This document shows positions 25,458-33,620 of a DNA stretch of 37,560 nt, one piece after another. The first letter of the stretch is position 1; each line of letters begins with the position of its first letter. The position numbers and the translations under genes are program-made. The notes beneath the pieces were generated by a model, which worked only from the letters and a program-made list of their open reading frames with translations, made no database searches and was not told the DNA's origin. The stretch covers positions 1-37,560 of the forward strand of contig JAEZJQ010000141.1 in assembly GCA_023436305.1 (NCBI GenBank), in the 5' to 3' direction. The stretch comes from Bacillota bacterium. Lineage in GTDB: Bacteria > Bacillota > UBA4882 > UBA8346.

Positions 25458-26933
25458 TTATATCACATCGCTTTTTCGTTTATCCTTGGCAACCCGTACC
25501 ATTCCTTGGTCCACCCCGTTCACCCAACCCTGGCAGGCTAAAACTTCTTGAATATATTCGATATCCACGGTCCGGATTAACTCCCCGGGACCAATCAGAG
25601 GAATTCCAGGCGGATAGGTTGCGATAATGGAAGCCGATATCCGGCCAGTAGCTTCTCTCAGCGGAATGAGTTGCCCCGGTTCCAGTCCGGCGTCCCTGGG
25701 AGCCATTATTAATTGCGGAATGGACTTTGGAAAATCCCCCGGAACGCCAAGCACTGCCCGAGAGTTCGCGCGTGCGCGCGCGTAGCGGCCACTATTCGCG
25801 GCAATTTCCCCGAGCGCCTGCTCAAGTTGGAGCAGCTCTCCCTCCGTTTGCCAGGGAGCCGCCAGGAAAGTTACTTGCGATAAATCCGCATATTCGGCTT
25901 GAATCCGATACTGCTCCCGTAAAACGGTTTCAACCTGGTACCCGGTTAAACCGACGGGGTGAAAGTGTACACTCAGCTTCCAGGGATCAACCACTCTATT
26001 ATCCGGATTGGATAACTTATCGGCTGTTAAAACCCGAAGCACGTCCACTTTAGCCAGCCTGTTTTTTAACTCCCGGATTAGAGGCAGTTTTTCGGCGAAT
26101 ATCCGGGCTCCGCTCAACGCCAACCAACGCCGGTTAGAATCGAGCGAAGCCAGTAATATATATGAAGGGCTGGTGGTAGTGATTAACGCTAGATTTTGTT
26201 TTACTTGACCGGGATCAATCCGTCTTTTTTTAATATGGAGCATCCCGGTTTGGGTTAAAGAACCCAATATTTTATGCGTGCCGTGGACCCATATGTCCGC
26301 ATTATCACACGCATCGTAACCCCCCAACCCCATCCAGCGGAAATGGCCGCCATGCGCTTCATCCACGAACAAAATCCGGTCACCGATAATTTCCCGGAAG
26401 ACTTGCAACCGGCTGGCCACGCCCTGATAACCCGGATTGGTAATGATTAATCCCTTGCACCATGGATATTCCTCAATACGGCGCTTTAAAGAATCAACAT
26501 TAATCCCGATGGGGACATTAAATTCCGGCAAAAATACCGCCTCAATATAAACCGGGTTGAGTCCCGCCAATATAATTCCTTTAATCACCGAACTATGACA
26601 ATTCCGGCCGACTAAAACGGTATCCCCCGGTGAAAAAGCCCCCGAGATACCCCCGATAATCCCCTGAGATGCGCCCTGGGTAAGAAAAAAAGTTTGATCC
26701 GACCCAAAAAACTCAGCGGCTAATCTCTCAGCCTCTTCCCAGGCACTGGCCCAATGAAAAGCCGGTATTTCAGTTAAATCCAAATTGGCGGGAAAGCCAA
26801 GAACCGCCCACTCTATTTCCAATCCGCGCCCGGCCTTATGCCCCGGTGTGTGAAACGGGAGCAACGATTGCCGCGCATACCGTTGCAACTCTTCAAACAG
26901 CGGAGCCCGCTCTTGTAACAAATTATCCTTCAT
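25458..26933 (-). CDS. yaaO: Orn/Lys/Arg decarboxylase-family PLP enzyme (YaaO)
   Basis: A 491-residue fold-type I PLP enzyme. LPFHTPGHKAGRGLE at the N-terminus, the cofactor-stacking FVDEAHGGHFRW and the PLP lysine in VHGTHKILGSLTQTGMLH are diagnostic of the short group that includes lysine and arginine decarboxylases of Bacillota. It would convert a basic amino acid to a diamine or polyamine; which one is unclear. A 16-nt alternating CG run lies in its coding region (25767-25782). The ATG lacks a ribosome site. A TTG four codons later follows AAGGAT and could be the true start. Confidence 0.9.
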   Translation of the reverse strand: MKDNLLQERAPLFEELQRYARQSLLPFHTPGHKAGRGLEIEWAVLGFPANLDLTEIPAFHWASAWEEAERLAAEFFGSDQTFFLTQGASQGIIGGISGAFSPGDTVLVGRNCHSSVIKGIILAGLNPVYIEAVFLPEFNVPIGINVDSLKRRIEEYPWCKGLIITNPGYQGVASRLQVFREIIGDRILFVDEAHGGHFRWMGLGGYDACDNADIWVHGTHKILGSLTQTGMLHIKKRRIDPGQVKQNLALITTTSPSYILLASLDSNRRWLALSGARIFAEKLPLIRELKNRLAKVDVLRVLTADKLSNPDNRVVDPWKLSVHFHPVGLTGYQVETVLREQYRIQAEYADLSQVTFLAAPWQTEGELLQLEQALGEIAANSGRYARARANSRAVLGVPGDFPKSIPQLIMAPRDAGLEPGQLIPLREATGRISASIIATYPPGIPLIGPGELIRTVDIEYIQEVLACQGWVNGVDQGMVRVAKDKRKSDVI

Positions 26934-26998
26934 TATAGAATAGATTCGACAAATTTAACCAGTTTCCCTTTTTTAGAAATCAGTTGGGCTGAAACTAC

Positions 26999-27053
26999 GG
27001 GTATAAATTTACCCATAAAAATTTTGCTTTTTTAAGCAAACTCTTTATGGGTA
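26999..27053 (-). promoter_or_regulatory. competing hairpins upstream of yaaO
   Basis: GGGTA occurs at 26999-27003 and 27049-27053 with TACCC between them at 27010-27014, so TACCC can pair with either copy. The longer form pairs ACCCATAAA (27011-27019) with TTTATGGGT (27044-27052) and encloses a second stem, TTTGCTT/AAGCAAA, with a TTTT loop. The structure lies between gin and yaaO on the minus strand. It looks like an attenuator or terminator, but lacks a long T-tract. Confidence 0.45.
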
Positions 27054-27143
27054 TTATGGTTAGTTTTGGCGTAGAAATCAAAAGACAGCTACTTTTCAAT
27101 AACTGTCCATTACTCTATACAAATTATAAGTTAATTTGGAAAT

Positions 27144-27344
27144 CTATTTTTCCGGATCCATGGTTAGATCAATTTGGGTAGACTTCCAAAACTTCTTTAA
27201 AACTCCGATCCAATGTTGGTAGTCGTTTTGGGCCACGTCACTACGCAGGATTTTCATCTCGCAGTCCGGGCACAGATATTGCCCCCAGATATTCAAGCCC
27301 TCGGGTATGGAACTACCACATCCGAAACAAACTAAGGTAGTCAT
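27144..27344 (-). CDS. csfB: sigma-G inhibitor Gin (CsfB)
   Basis: A 66-residue zinc-ribbon protein with two CxxC pairs, VCFGCGSS and LCPDCEMKIL. The following NDYQHWIGVLKKFW helix matches the Gin/CsfB pattern of CxxC, about 20 residues, CxxC, then a DYxxxxxxLK helix. Gin binds sigma-G and holds it inactive until engulfment during sporulation. ATG at 27344 is selected because GGTGGAGG lies 8 nt upstream; the longer frame to 27395 would cross that site. Its position between bofA and yaaO matches B. subtilis. Confidence 0.88.
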   Translation of the reverse strand: MTTLVCFGCGSSIPEGLNIWGQYLCPDCEMKILRSDVAQNDYQHWIGVLKKFWKSTQIDLTMDPEK

Positions 27345-27370
27345 AGCTTCAACCTCCACCTTGCTTTGAT

Positions 27371-27436
27371 GGGACGGACACACGCTATACGCCACATTTT
27401 AATCTATGCCTACCATTAGCACTTGGTGTCTGTCCC
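27371..27436. repeat. 66-bp inverted-repeat element between bofA and gin
   Basis: GGGACGGACAC (27371-27381) and GTGTCTGTCCC (27426-27436) are imperfect inverted ends, with one G-U type mismatch. They enclose about 44 nt without coding potential. The element fills almost exactly the space between the two genes. Its form resembles a REP-like or MITE-like repeat, but I see no second copy in this window and no target duplication. Confidence 0.5.
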
Positions 27437-27441
27437 TGGTC

Positions 27442-27708
27442 TTACAATTGAATCCAATATCGCATAATCAATAACGTCACCAACCCCGGCAGTCCTAATA
27501 AACCGGTAAATAATGAATTAAATGGATTTAAGGGAATGGTGATTTGCCACAACACTCCGACTAAATTGAACAAATAGATTCCTAAAGCGCCCAAAGCACC
27601 CTGGAAAAATAACGTGAACAGCATAAACAGCGGTTTCCAGAAACTTTTTCCCAATACATAGAGCAACCCCAAAACTGCCAGATAGGTTAATACCAAGCCT
27701 GTAGACAT
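27442..27708 (-). CDS. bofA: BofA-family sigma-K processing inhibitor
   Basis: An 88-residue hydrophobic protein with two to three membrane helices. The C-terminal block INPFNSLFTGLLGLPGL corresponds to the conserved INP-x-T/S-x5-G-x-PG motif of BofA (TIPLNPFNSLF here). BofA holds the SpoIVFB protease in check, delaying pro-sigma-K processing in the mother cell. ATG at 27708 has GGAGGAGG 8 nt upstream. It lies between yaaL and gin, as in B. subtilis. Confidence 0.9.
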   Translation of the reverse strand: MSTGLVLTYLAVLGLLYVLGKSFWKPLFMLFTLFFQGALGALGIYLFNLVGVLWQITIPLNPFNSLFTGLLGLPGLVTLLIMRYWIQL

Positions 27709-27844
27709 GTGTATTTCCTCCTCCCTTAAACAGCGATTGGATTGATATGGCATGAATTCATCGCTTTTTAAAGTTTATTGGCAGGGGAAATATTTTAGAC
27801 CCGGTGCTTGGAATAACGACTTCTATAAGGTTTTGTCAAATTTT

Positions 27845-28147
27845 TCAACTTAAACGGAAATTATCAATGTTTAAACCTTCTTCCCGGGCCCGTTTTAAGA
27901 GATAAATATATTTTTTTTCGGTGGCGCCGATATAAAAAACCGCATGATCGATTAAGTCCGGATCAGTTACACAGTTAAAATATAACTTGGCATATTTCCA
28001 CTCACGGCAAGCCGATTCCAGGTTTTCAAGCAGGCTGGGATTCTTCTGCCGTTCCAGTTCATTACTCTCAAAACGAAAAGCGGCCACAAACCGGGCAAAA
28101 ATTCCGCGCCATCCCGAGTATTTTTTCCGGCAATCATTTGGTTGCAT
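27845..28147 (-). CDS. yaaL: YaaL-family protein (DUF2508)
   Basis: A 100-residue helical protein. The ENLESACREWKYAKLYFN segment with the later DPDLIDHAVFYIGATEKKY is typical of DUF2508/YaaL. Its function is unknown. The position between recR and bofA supports the assignment. The ATG follows TGGAGGG with good spacing. Confidence 0.87.
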   Translation of the reverse strand: MQPNDCRKKYSGWRGIFARFVAAFRFESNELERQKNPSLLENLESACREWKYAKLYFNCVTDPDLIDHAVFYIGATEKKYIYLLKRAREEGLNIDNFRLS

Positions 28148-28304
28148 TGATTTCCCTCCACCGAATCCCTACGACTTAGAGTCATGCTGTTTAGAAGTAT
28201 GATCCGATAGAGGAAAATTTATGCGTGTTTTAAAATATTCGTTAATCAGTTCCCAGTGCTTATTGAATAGTCAAGTAAATCCGGTAAACTCTTTAAATCA
28301 AAGG

Positions 28305-28901
28305 TCAAAGCTCGGTGCGGCCTTCAAAAGCCTTGCCCAAAGTAATTTCGTCGGCGTATTCCAAATCCCCGCCCACCGGTAGCCCCCGGGCCAGCCGGGT
28401 AACTTTTAGTTCCAGCGGCCGGAATATTTTACTTAAATAAAGGGCGGTAGTTTCACCTTCAATATTGGGATCAGTGGCAATGATTATTTCTTTGAAAGTA
28501 TTGGCGGAAATACGAGCCAATAATTCCTTGATTCGTAAATCTTCAGGGCCAACTCCTTCAAGGGGCGAGATAGCCCCGCCCAAAACATGGTATAGCCCCT
28601 TATAAACCTTGGTTTTTTCCATGGCAATTACATCCCGGGATTCTTCAACCACACAGATCAAAGAATGATCCCGGTTCCGTTCACTACATATACCGCAGGG
28701 CGAAACTTCGGTTAAATGCCCGCATACCGAACAAAAGCCAATCTTTAGCTTCGCTTCCAGCAAACTCTCGGCCAGCTTGCTAATTTCCTCTTCAGGCTGC
28801 GTTAGAATATGAAATGCAAGCCGTTGCGCGGTCTTGGGACCAATTCCCGGCAACTTCGATAATTCATGAATCAATTTGGACATGGGCTGGGGGTATAGCA
28901 T
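28305..28901 (-). CDS. recR: recombination mediator RecR
   Basis: A 198-residue protein of RecFOR recombination repair. Motifs in order are the HhH segment LSKLPGIGPKTAQRLAFH, a four-cysteine zinc finger (CSVCGHLTEVSPCGIC), a Toprim domain with VVEESRDVIAME and ATDPNIEGETTALYL, and the C-terminal LARGLPVGGDLEYAD. Length and start are normal. Its ATG is 9 nt after the ybaB stop with only a weak ribosome site, so coupling is likely. Confidence 0.97.
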   Translation of the reverse strand: MLYPQPMSKLIHELSKLPGIGPKTAQRLAFHILTQPEEEISKLAESLLEAKLKIGFCSVCGHLTEVSPCGICSERNRDHSLICVVEESRDVIAMEKTKVYKGLYHVLGGAISPLEGVGPEDLRIKELLARISANTFKEIIIATDPNIEGETTALYLSKIFRPLELKVTRLARGLPVGGDLEYADEITLGKAFEGRTEL

Positions 28902-28910
28902 GGAAATTAC

Positions 28911-29237
28911 CTAAAACAACCCCGGCGGCAACCCTGGAATATTTAATTTTCCAGTCACCTTGGCCATCTCATTGGCCGCTAAATCCTGAGCATTTTTGAC
29001 TCCTTCGTTGACAGCGGCCACGATGAGATCTTGGAGCATTTCCAAATCATCGGCGCTCACCACTTCGGGAGAGATTTCAATTTTCTGAAGTTGTAATTTA
29101 CCGTTAATTTCGACTTTGACAGCGCCACCTCCAGCGGAAGCGGTTACAGTCTTGGTTTCCAACTCCTCCTGGATCCGGGCCATGTCGGCTTGCATTTTTT
29201 GGACTTGTTTCATTGCTTGTTGCATATTTGGCATCAT
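28911..29237 (-). CDS. ybaB: nucleoid-associated YbaB/EbfC-family protein
   Basis: A 108-residue DNA-binding protein. MQQAMKQVQKMQADMARIQEEL forms the N-terminal helix, and GGGAVKVEINGKLQLQKIEI the sheet. It dimerises and binds DNA, and is almost always found between dnaX and recR, as here. The ATG has AGGAGG upstream. It lies 14 nt after dnaX. Confidence 0.96.
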   Translation of the reverse strand: MMPNMQQAMKQVQKMQADMARIQEELETKTVTASAGGGAVKVEINGKLQLQKIEISPEVVSADDLEMLQDLIVAAVNEGVKNAQDLAANEMAKVTGKLNIPGLPPGLF

Positions 29238-29251
29238 GGATTTATTCCTCC

Positions 29252-30853
29252 TTAGGATAATGGTTTGGCTTGGCCACCAAATAATTTAACGGCTTGATTC
29301 ACCAGATCCGGTTCATTGGCCGCAGGTTCGGTATTGGACGGTGCCGTTTCCCCGGATAGCGGCACACAAGATAAACTCACCGGTTGGCCGCAAACTTCTT
29401 TCAGAATACTTTCCAGTAATTCCTTATTCTGAGGCATCCCCAGGTTTTCCAAATGGAACTTCATATTCGGCGGCAATCCCACCACCAATTCACAGCCATT
29501 AAAGCTTACCGGTTTGCCTTCCTGGATCAGGGCGGCTAAAGTCCGTTTCTTCTTTTTAACCGCTTCGATAAATACGGGCCATTGAGTAAATGTTTCCGTA
29601 CCGGCCCCCGCCGGAATTACCCCGGTTGTTGGCGGCGATGAAGTATCTTTGACTTTCAAACCATCCACTATGGGTTTGACGACCGGCGCCGGTTCCGGTA
29701 AGGGAGCGGCCTCAGATCTGGCTTTCGCTGGAACCGAAGTACGATCCTGGAATAGATTCTCTAATTTAGCTACCCTTGATTCAAGATCGCCCGAATTTAT
29801 ATGGCCGGCGGTTAATTTAATAAACGCTAGTTCCAGGGGGAGTGAACTTTGCAGGCTCTTTTTTACCTCATTCGTAGCGGTGGAGAGTGTTTCAATTATC
29901 CAGATAATCTCGGACGCGCTAAAGTTTTCCATCGCTCCGGATTTTCCACTCGAACCGGAAGTAACCGTTGCTAATAATTCTTCCCGGAAATAAGTGATTA
30001 AGCTCCGGCCGAACTGAAAAAGATCTTTGCCGTCCAGACAAACCTCGCTCAATATGGACAGCGCTTTCCCGGGATCGCGCTCTAAAATCGCCCGGGCAAT
30101 GTTTCCGATGACCTCGGTGTCTATCAATCCCAAGATCGCCCGAACATCTGCTTCGGTAATCCTCTCCCCGCTATGGGCCAATGTCTGTTCCAGCAAACTG
30201 ATGGCGTCACGCATGCCGCCTTCGGAATGCTCCGCAACCAACTTTAAAGCATTCCCCTCGGCCTTGACTCCTTCAGCATCGAGGATTTGCAATAACCGTC
30301 CTTCAATCTCCGGGATAGTAAACCGTTTAAAATCAAACCGCTGGCACCGGGAGAGAATGGTGGCCGGGATTTTGTGAACCTCGGTGGTGGCCAGAATAAA
30401 TACCACAAATTTCGGTGGTTCCTCCAATGTCTTAAGCAGCGCGTTGAAAGCTTCCGCCGTCAACATATGGACTTCATCAATGATATATATTTTATACTTG
30501 CCCTCAGCGGGGGCAAACTTCACCTTTTCCCGCAGATCCCGGATTTCATCAATGCCCCGGTTGGAAGCGCCGTCGATCTCGATGACGTCGAGAAAGGTTC
30601 CCTCGTTGATCTGGGTACAATTGGAACATTGATCGCAGGGTTCCAATCCTTTTGGCTGCCTGCAGTTCAATGCTTTGGATAATATTTTGGCCGCGCTGGT
30701 CTTCCCCGTCCCCCGGGGCCCGGTGAATAGATACGCATGGGCCACCCGGTTGCCGTCGATGGCGTTGGATAACGTGGTGACCACATGGCTTTGCCCCACG
30801 AAGTCGGTAAAACTCCGTGGCCGCCAGCGCCGGTAGAGAGTTTGGTAGTCCAT
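29252..30853 (-). CDS. dnaX: DNA polymerase III subunits gamma/tau
   Basis: A 533-residue clamp-loader ATPase. YRRWRPRSFTDFVGQSHV, Walker A GPRGTGKTSAAKIL, zinc cysteines CRQPKGLEPCDQCSNC, Walker B IIDEVHML, and the sensor and SRC motif ILSRCQRFDF are all seen in order. Domain III follows to about residue 360, then a Pro/Ala-rich linker and a tau-type C-terminus. The ATG has GGGAGGA upstream. It opens the long minus-strand block that continues to yaaT. I found no programmed frameshift signal, but did not look exhaustively. Confidence 0.97.
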   Translation of the reverse strand: MDYQTLYRRWRPRSFTDFVGQSHVVTTLSNAIDGNRVAHAYLFTGPRGTGKTSAAKILSKALNCRQPKGLEPCDQCSNCTQINEGTFLDVIEIDGASNRGIDEIRDLREKVKFAPAEGKYKIYIIDEVHMLTAEAFNALLKTLEEPPKFVVFILATTEVHKIPATILSRCQRFDFKRFTIPEIEGRLLQILDAEGVKAEGNALKLVAEHSEGGMRDAISLLEQTLAHSGERITEADVRAILGLIDTEVIGNIARAILERDPGKALSILSEVCLDGKDLFQFGRSLITYFREELLATVTSGSSGKSGAMENFSASEIIWIIETLSTATNEVKKSLQSSLPLELAFIKLTAGHINSGDLESRVAKLENLFQDRTSVPAKARSEAAPLPEPAPVVKPIVDGLKVKDTSSPPTTGVIPAGAGTETFTQWPVFIEAVKKKKRTLAALIQEGKPVSFNGCELVVGLPPNMKFHLENLGMPQNKELLESILKEVCGQPVSLSCVPLSGETAPSNTEPAANEPDLVNQAVKLFGGQAKPLS

Positions 30854-31245
30854 CGGGTCCTCCCAAAAGAAAAGATAGTTGATGCATAAATTCGTTACCG
30901 AATTGGGAACTCCTTTTATTTTATGCGGGGGGTTTTAAGGAGATTTTATTTTTAGGGTGGTGAAAACTTGCACCAATTATCTTGTGATTTAATCACTCAT
31001 TCACCGGGATAAAATTTGGGAGATTAAACTGGCCTATTGTCTTCATTTGATGTTTTACTAAGAACTAGAGCGGAGATTGTTTTTAAAAGAAGGGGAAAAA
31101 GCGGATAAGTTTTGTAAGATAATCCTTTTGACAAACACGACATAATAGGCATAACCAACCATGAAAAAGACCTTATTTTCGTGTTAATGAATTATATTCA
31201 AGAAATCCTTTTTATCTTTACGGATGAAGACGAGTGGAGCTTCTT
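30854..31245. other. intergenic region upstream of dnaX
   Basis: This 392-nt stretch has no credible gene. No SRP RNA core or tRNA is seen, although B. subtilis has its scr RNA gene near dnaX. The dnaX promoter should lie here on the minus strand, but I cannot point to a clear pair of boxes. A plus-strand TTGACA with a CATAAC-like -10 (16-nt spacing) near 31128 has no gene behind it. Confidence 0.6.
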
Positions 31246-32142
31246 TCACCAAATTCCCAAACAAATCAATAACCCCGTCAAAAAATGCAATCCAATATTC
31301 CCGGCCATGGCAGGTACCAAATCAGCCACTCTCCCCTTATACCGCCAAATTTTTAACAAAATCCAGACCGCCAACGGCAGTGTGGAATAGGAGAATAGAA
31401 TCTTGACCGGAAATACTCCGGCAAAAATCCCGCCTAGCACCGTAAGATAGGCCAGGCTGATGATCCCCAGATAAATCCAGACTCCCCGTCGTTCATCCCC
31501 GGCCCTTACGAGCCAATTCCGTTTTCCTACCGTCCGATCCGCGTCCAGATCCGGAAACTCATTCAATACCAATACCCCCATAATCAACAACCCCACCGGT
31601 ATCCCGGCGAGAAACGCGCCCCAACTTAACTGGCTGGTTTGAAGGAGATATCCGCCCAATACCGCGCATGGTCCGAACGCCATCCCCACGGCCAATTCCC
31701 CCCAGCCCCTTCCCATCCCAAAAGTGTAGGTAGCGCTATAAACAACGCCCAGGAGCATCCCTAGTATCCCCAAGCCAAGAATGAATAAATTATAGTAGCT
31801 GATTGCCAATACAATGGTTAATAAAAGTCCCCCGGAATAAGTAATCAGCGCCGCCGTAAGATAGGCGCGCCGGGTGGCCAAACCTTCCTGAATCAACCGG
31901 CTTCCCCCGCTAAACGGGGTAACGGATTGATTAATCCGATCACTCGCGGGCGCATCGAAATAATCATTGAGCAAATTGGCTCCCGCATGGTTGGCAACGA
32001 CGATCAGCAAGGCGAAAATTAATCCCGGCCATTGAAAAATCCCTTCCCGGTGGCTTAAAGCCCCCCCAACCAGTACCGGAATGATGGATGCCGTAAAGAA
32101 TGGGGCTCTAACCGCTTTAATCCATAATAAAATCTTTTTCAT
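31246..32142 (-). CDS. UbiA-family prenyltransferase, MenA-like
   Basis: A 298-residue membrane enzyme with about eight or nine helices. The first Asp-rich motif is ANLLNDYFDAPASD (NDxxDxxxD type), the second is FPDLDADRTVGKRN. Both bind the prenyl diphosphate through Mg2+. The arrangement is that of 1,4-dihydroxy-2-naphthoate polyprenyltransferase, which joins the naphthoate ring to a long isoprenoid in menaquinone synthesis. No other menaquinone gene is in view, so another UbiA substrate is possible. The ATG follows AGGAGG with good spacing. The polyprenyl synthase at 12.3 kb could make its donor. Confidence 0.85.
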   Translation of the reverse strand: MKKILLWIKAVRAPFFTASIIPVLVGGALSHREGIFQWPGLIFALLIVVANHAGANLLNDYFDAPASDRINQSVTPFSGGSRLIQEGLATRRAYLTAALITYSGGLLLTIVLAISYYNLFILGLGILGMLLGVVYSATYTFGMGRGWGELAVGMAFGPCAVLGGYLLQTSQLSWGAFLAGIPVGLLIMGVLVLNEFPDLDADRTVGKRNWLVRAGDERRGVWIYLGIISLAYLTVLGGIFAGVFPVKILFSYSTLPLAVWILLKIWRYKGRVADLVPAMAGNIGLHFLTGLLICLGIW

Positions 32143-32240
32143 TATTCTTTCCTCCTAATCATAATCATCCCATTCCGATTCGCATTCTATTCACCGGCTA
32201 AAAACTTTTACTAAAATCTGTAGGTTCGAGTCGTAAAAAC

Positions 32241-32269
32241 ATCACACATAAACATAGCTGTAAACTCAA
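32241..32269 (-). promoter_or_regulatory. weak candidate promoter for the MenA-like gene
   Basis: On the minus strand TTGAGT (32269-32264) is followed after 17 nt by TGTGAT (32246-32241). The -10 is poor, and the leader would be about 95 nt. Confidence 0.3.
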
Positions 32270-32367
32270 GATTTTGCATTAATAGTTTTACCCTTTATGC
32301 ATTTTGGGATACAAATATTTAAAGATCTTGCCGAAATATAAGTATTACCACCAATAAAGCGACTTAC

Positions 32368-32397
32368 TTGACAAGCCGCTATTTGTTATGACATATT
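32368..32397 (+). promoter_or_regulatory. candidate promoter for the capA-type gene
   Basis: A consensus TTGACA (32368-32373) is followed after 18 nt by CATATT (32392-32397) in an AT-rich stretch, 45 nt before the likely TTG start. A short palindromic TATATATA tract lies between. Confidence 0.4.
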
Positions 32398-32441
32398 AGA
32401 TATATATGCTTTTTTATATTCCGGAAAAGAAGGTGTTGGGG

Positions 32442-33515
32442 TTGAAAAAAACTATTAAACTATGCGGAATGTTGCTTTTGGTTTCACTCTTTGTATCAGC
32501 CGTTACTTATTCCTCCGCAACGGAACCAACCAGTTCAAGCCAAATACCCGGCCAATCGGCGAACACGTTGATGGCCGTTGGCGATATCAGTTTTTCCGGA
32601 ATGGATCATATCATCTTAAAAAATCCGGAATACCCCTGGGTGGATACTCGGGAAATTCTCCAAACTGCCACGACATTAATGGGAAATCAGGAAATACCGC
32701 TATCCAACCGGGGGGCGGTTTATACCAAGAAGACATGGATTTTACAAGCCGATCCGCGTACGGTTCAATCATTAACCCTGGCCGGTTTCGATATTGTCAC
32801 ATTGGCCAACAATCACATCTTGGATTACGGTCCCATCGCCCTGCAAGACACCTTGAACGCTTTGGATTCCGCCAAGATTGCCTATACCGGCGCCGGAATG
32901 AACCTGGAGGAAGCACGCCGCCCCGCGCTTATTACCACTCCCAACGGTACCAAGCTGGCTTTTCTTTCATACTCACTAGTCTATCCGGAAATTTTCTGGG
33001 CCAGCAAGACCCGCCCCGGTACTCCTTACGGCGACCCTGCTTTTTTTGTACCGGACATTCAAAAAGCCAAGACCATGGCTGATTATGTCATCGTCTCCTT
33101 CCATTGGAGCAACGAGTTGCAATTTTACCCATCCGACTATCAAAAAAATTACGGGCGTAAATGTATCGACGCCGGCGCCTCCGTGGTCATCGGGCATCAC
33201 CCTCATGTATTGCAAGGATTGGAAGTTTACAAAGGTGGGCTTATCGCGTATAGCCTGGGCAATTTTGTCTTCGGCTCCCGGAGCAAGCGTATAAAAGACA
33301 GCATGATTCTGGCCATCGAATATGACAAGAACGGTTTAATTTGCGCCAAAATATATCCGGTGAATGTCTATAATCCGGAAGTGGAGTACCAAACCAGACT
33401 CCGTCATGGCGCAGATGCCGAACGGGTATTACAGGATTTACGGACATATTCCAAAGAATTCCGGACGGTTATCGAATCCCAAGGAGATGTGGGGGTCATT
33501 AAAATCAGGGAATAA
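32442..33515 (+). CDS. CapA-family metallophosphatase-like exported protein
   Basis: A 357-residue protein of the CapA/PgsA family, related to poly-gamma-glutamate capsule proteins and calcineurin-like phosphatases. The metal-site motifs are GDISFSG, LANNHILDYG (with Asn-His), SFHWSNELQF and IGHHPHVLQGL, in the expected order, plus YSLGNFVFGS. After TTG, the segment KKTIKLCGMLLLVSLFVSAV is a signal peptide. The TTG at 32442 is preferred because AAGGTG lies 6 nt upstream; the ATG at 32406 lacks such a site. No cap or pgs partners are nearby, so a capsule role is not shown. A group II intron lies just after its stop codon. Confidence 0.85.
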   Translation: MKKTIKLCGMLLLVSLFVSAVTYSSATEPTSSSQIPGQSANTLMAVGDISFSGMDHIILKNPEYPWVDTREILQTATTLMGNQEIPLSNRGAVYTKKTWILQADPRTVQSLTLAGFDIVTLANNHILDYGPIALQDTLNALDSAKIAYTGAGMNLEEARRPALITTPNGTKLAFLSYSLVYPEIFWASKTRPGTPYGDPAFFVPDIQKAKTMADYVIVSFHWSNELQFYPSDYQKNYGRKCIDAGASVVIGHHPHVLQGLEVYKGGLIAYSLGNFVFGSRSKRIKDSMILAIEYDKNGLICAKIYPVNVYNPEVEYQTRLRHGADAERVLQDLRTYSKEFRTVIESQGDVGVIKIRE

Positions 33516-33534
33516 ATGATAATGCTGAAGAAAG

Positions 33535-33599
33535 TAGGGAAACTGCTCACACAGCTTCCCCCTTGTCAAACCGTACGTGCCCTATTAAGGCATACGGCT
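33535..33599 (-). ncRNA. domains V and VI of the outer intron
   Basis: On the minus strand AGCCGTATGCC and GGGCACGTACGGTTT form the domain V hairpin (about 33599-33568). Domain VI follows, GGGGGAAGCTG pairing with CAGTTTCCC, with the likely branch A in CCCTACTTTC. The exact 3' splice nucleotide is not fixed. Confidence 0.8.
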
Positions 33600-33620
33600 T
33601 ACCCACGCAGATTTCATTAA

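Noticed and set aside
30854..31245. SRP RNA or tRNA gene upstream of dnaX
   Set aside because: I looked for the conserved GGTCAGG...GGAAGCAGCC core and for tRNA arms and found neither.
31181..31390. 69-residue plus-strand open frame near the MenA-like gene end
   Set aside because: Most of it is antisense to the prenyltransferase and no ribosome site precedes it.
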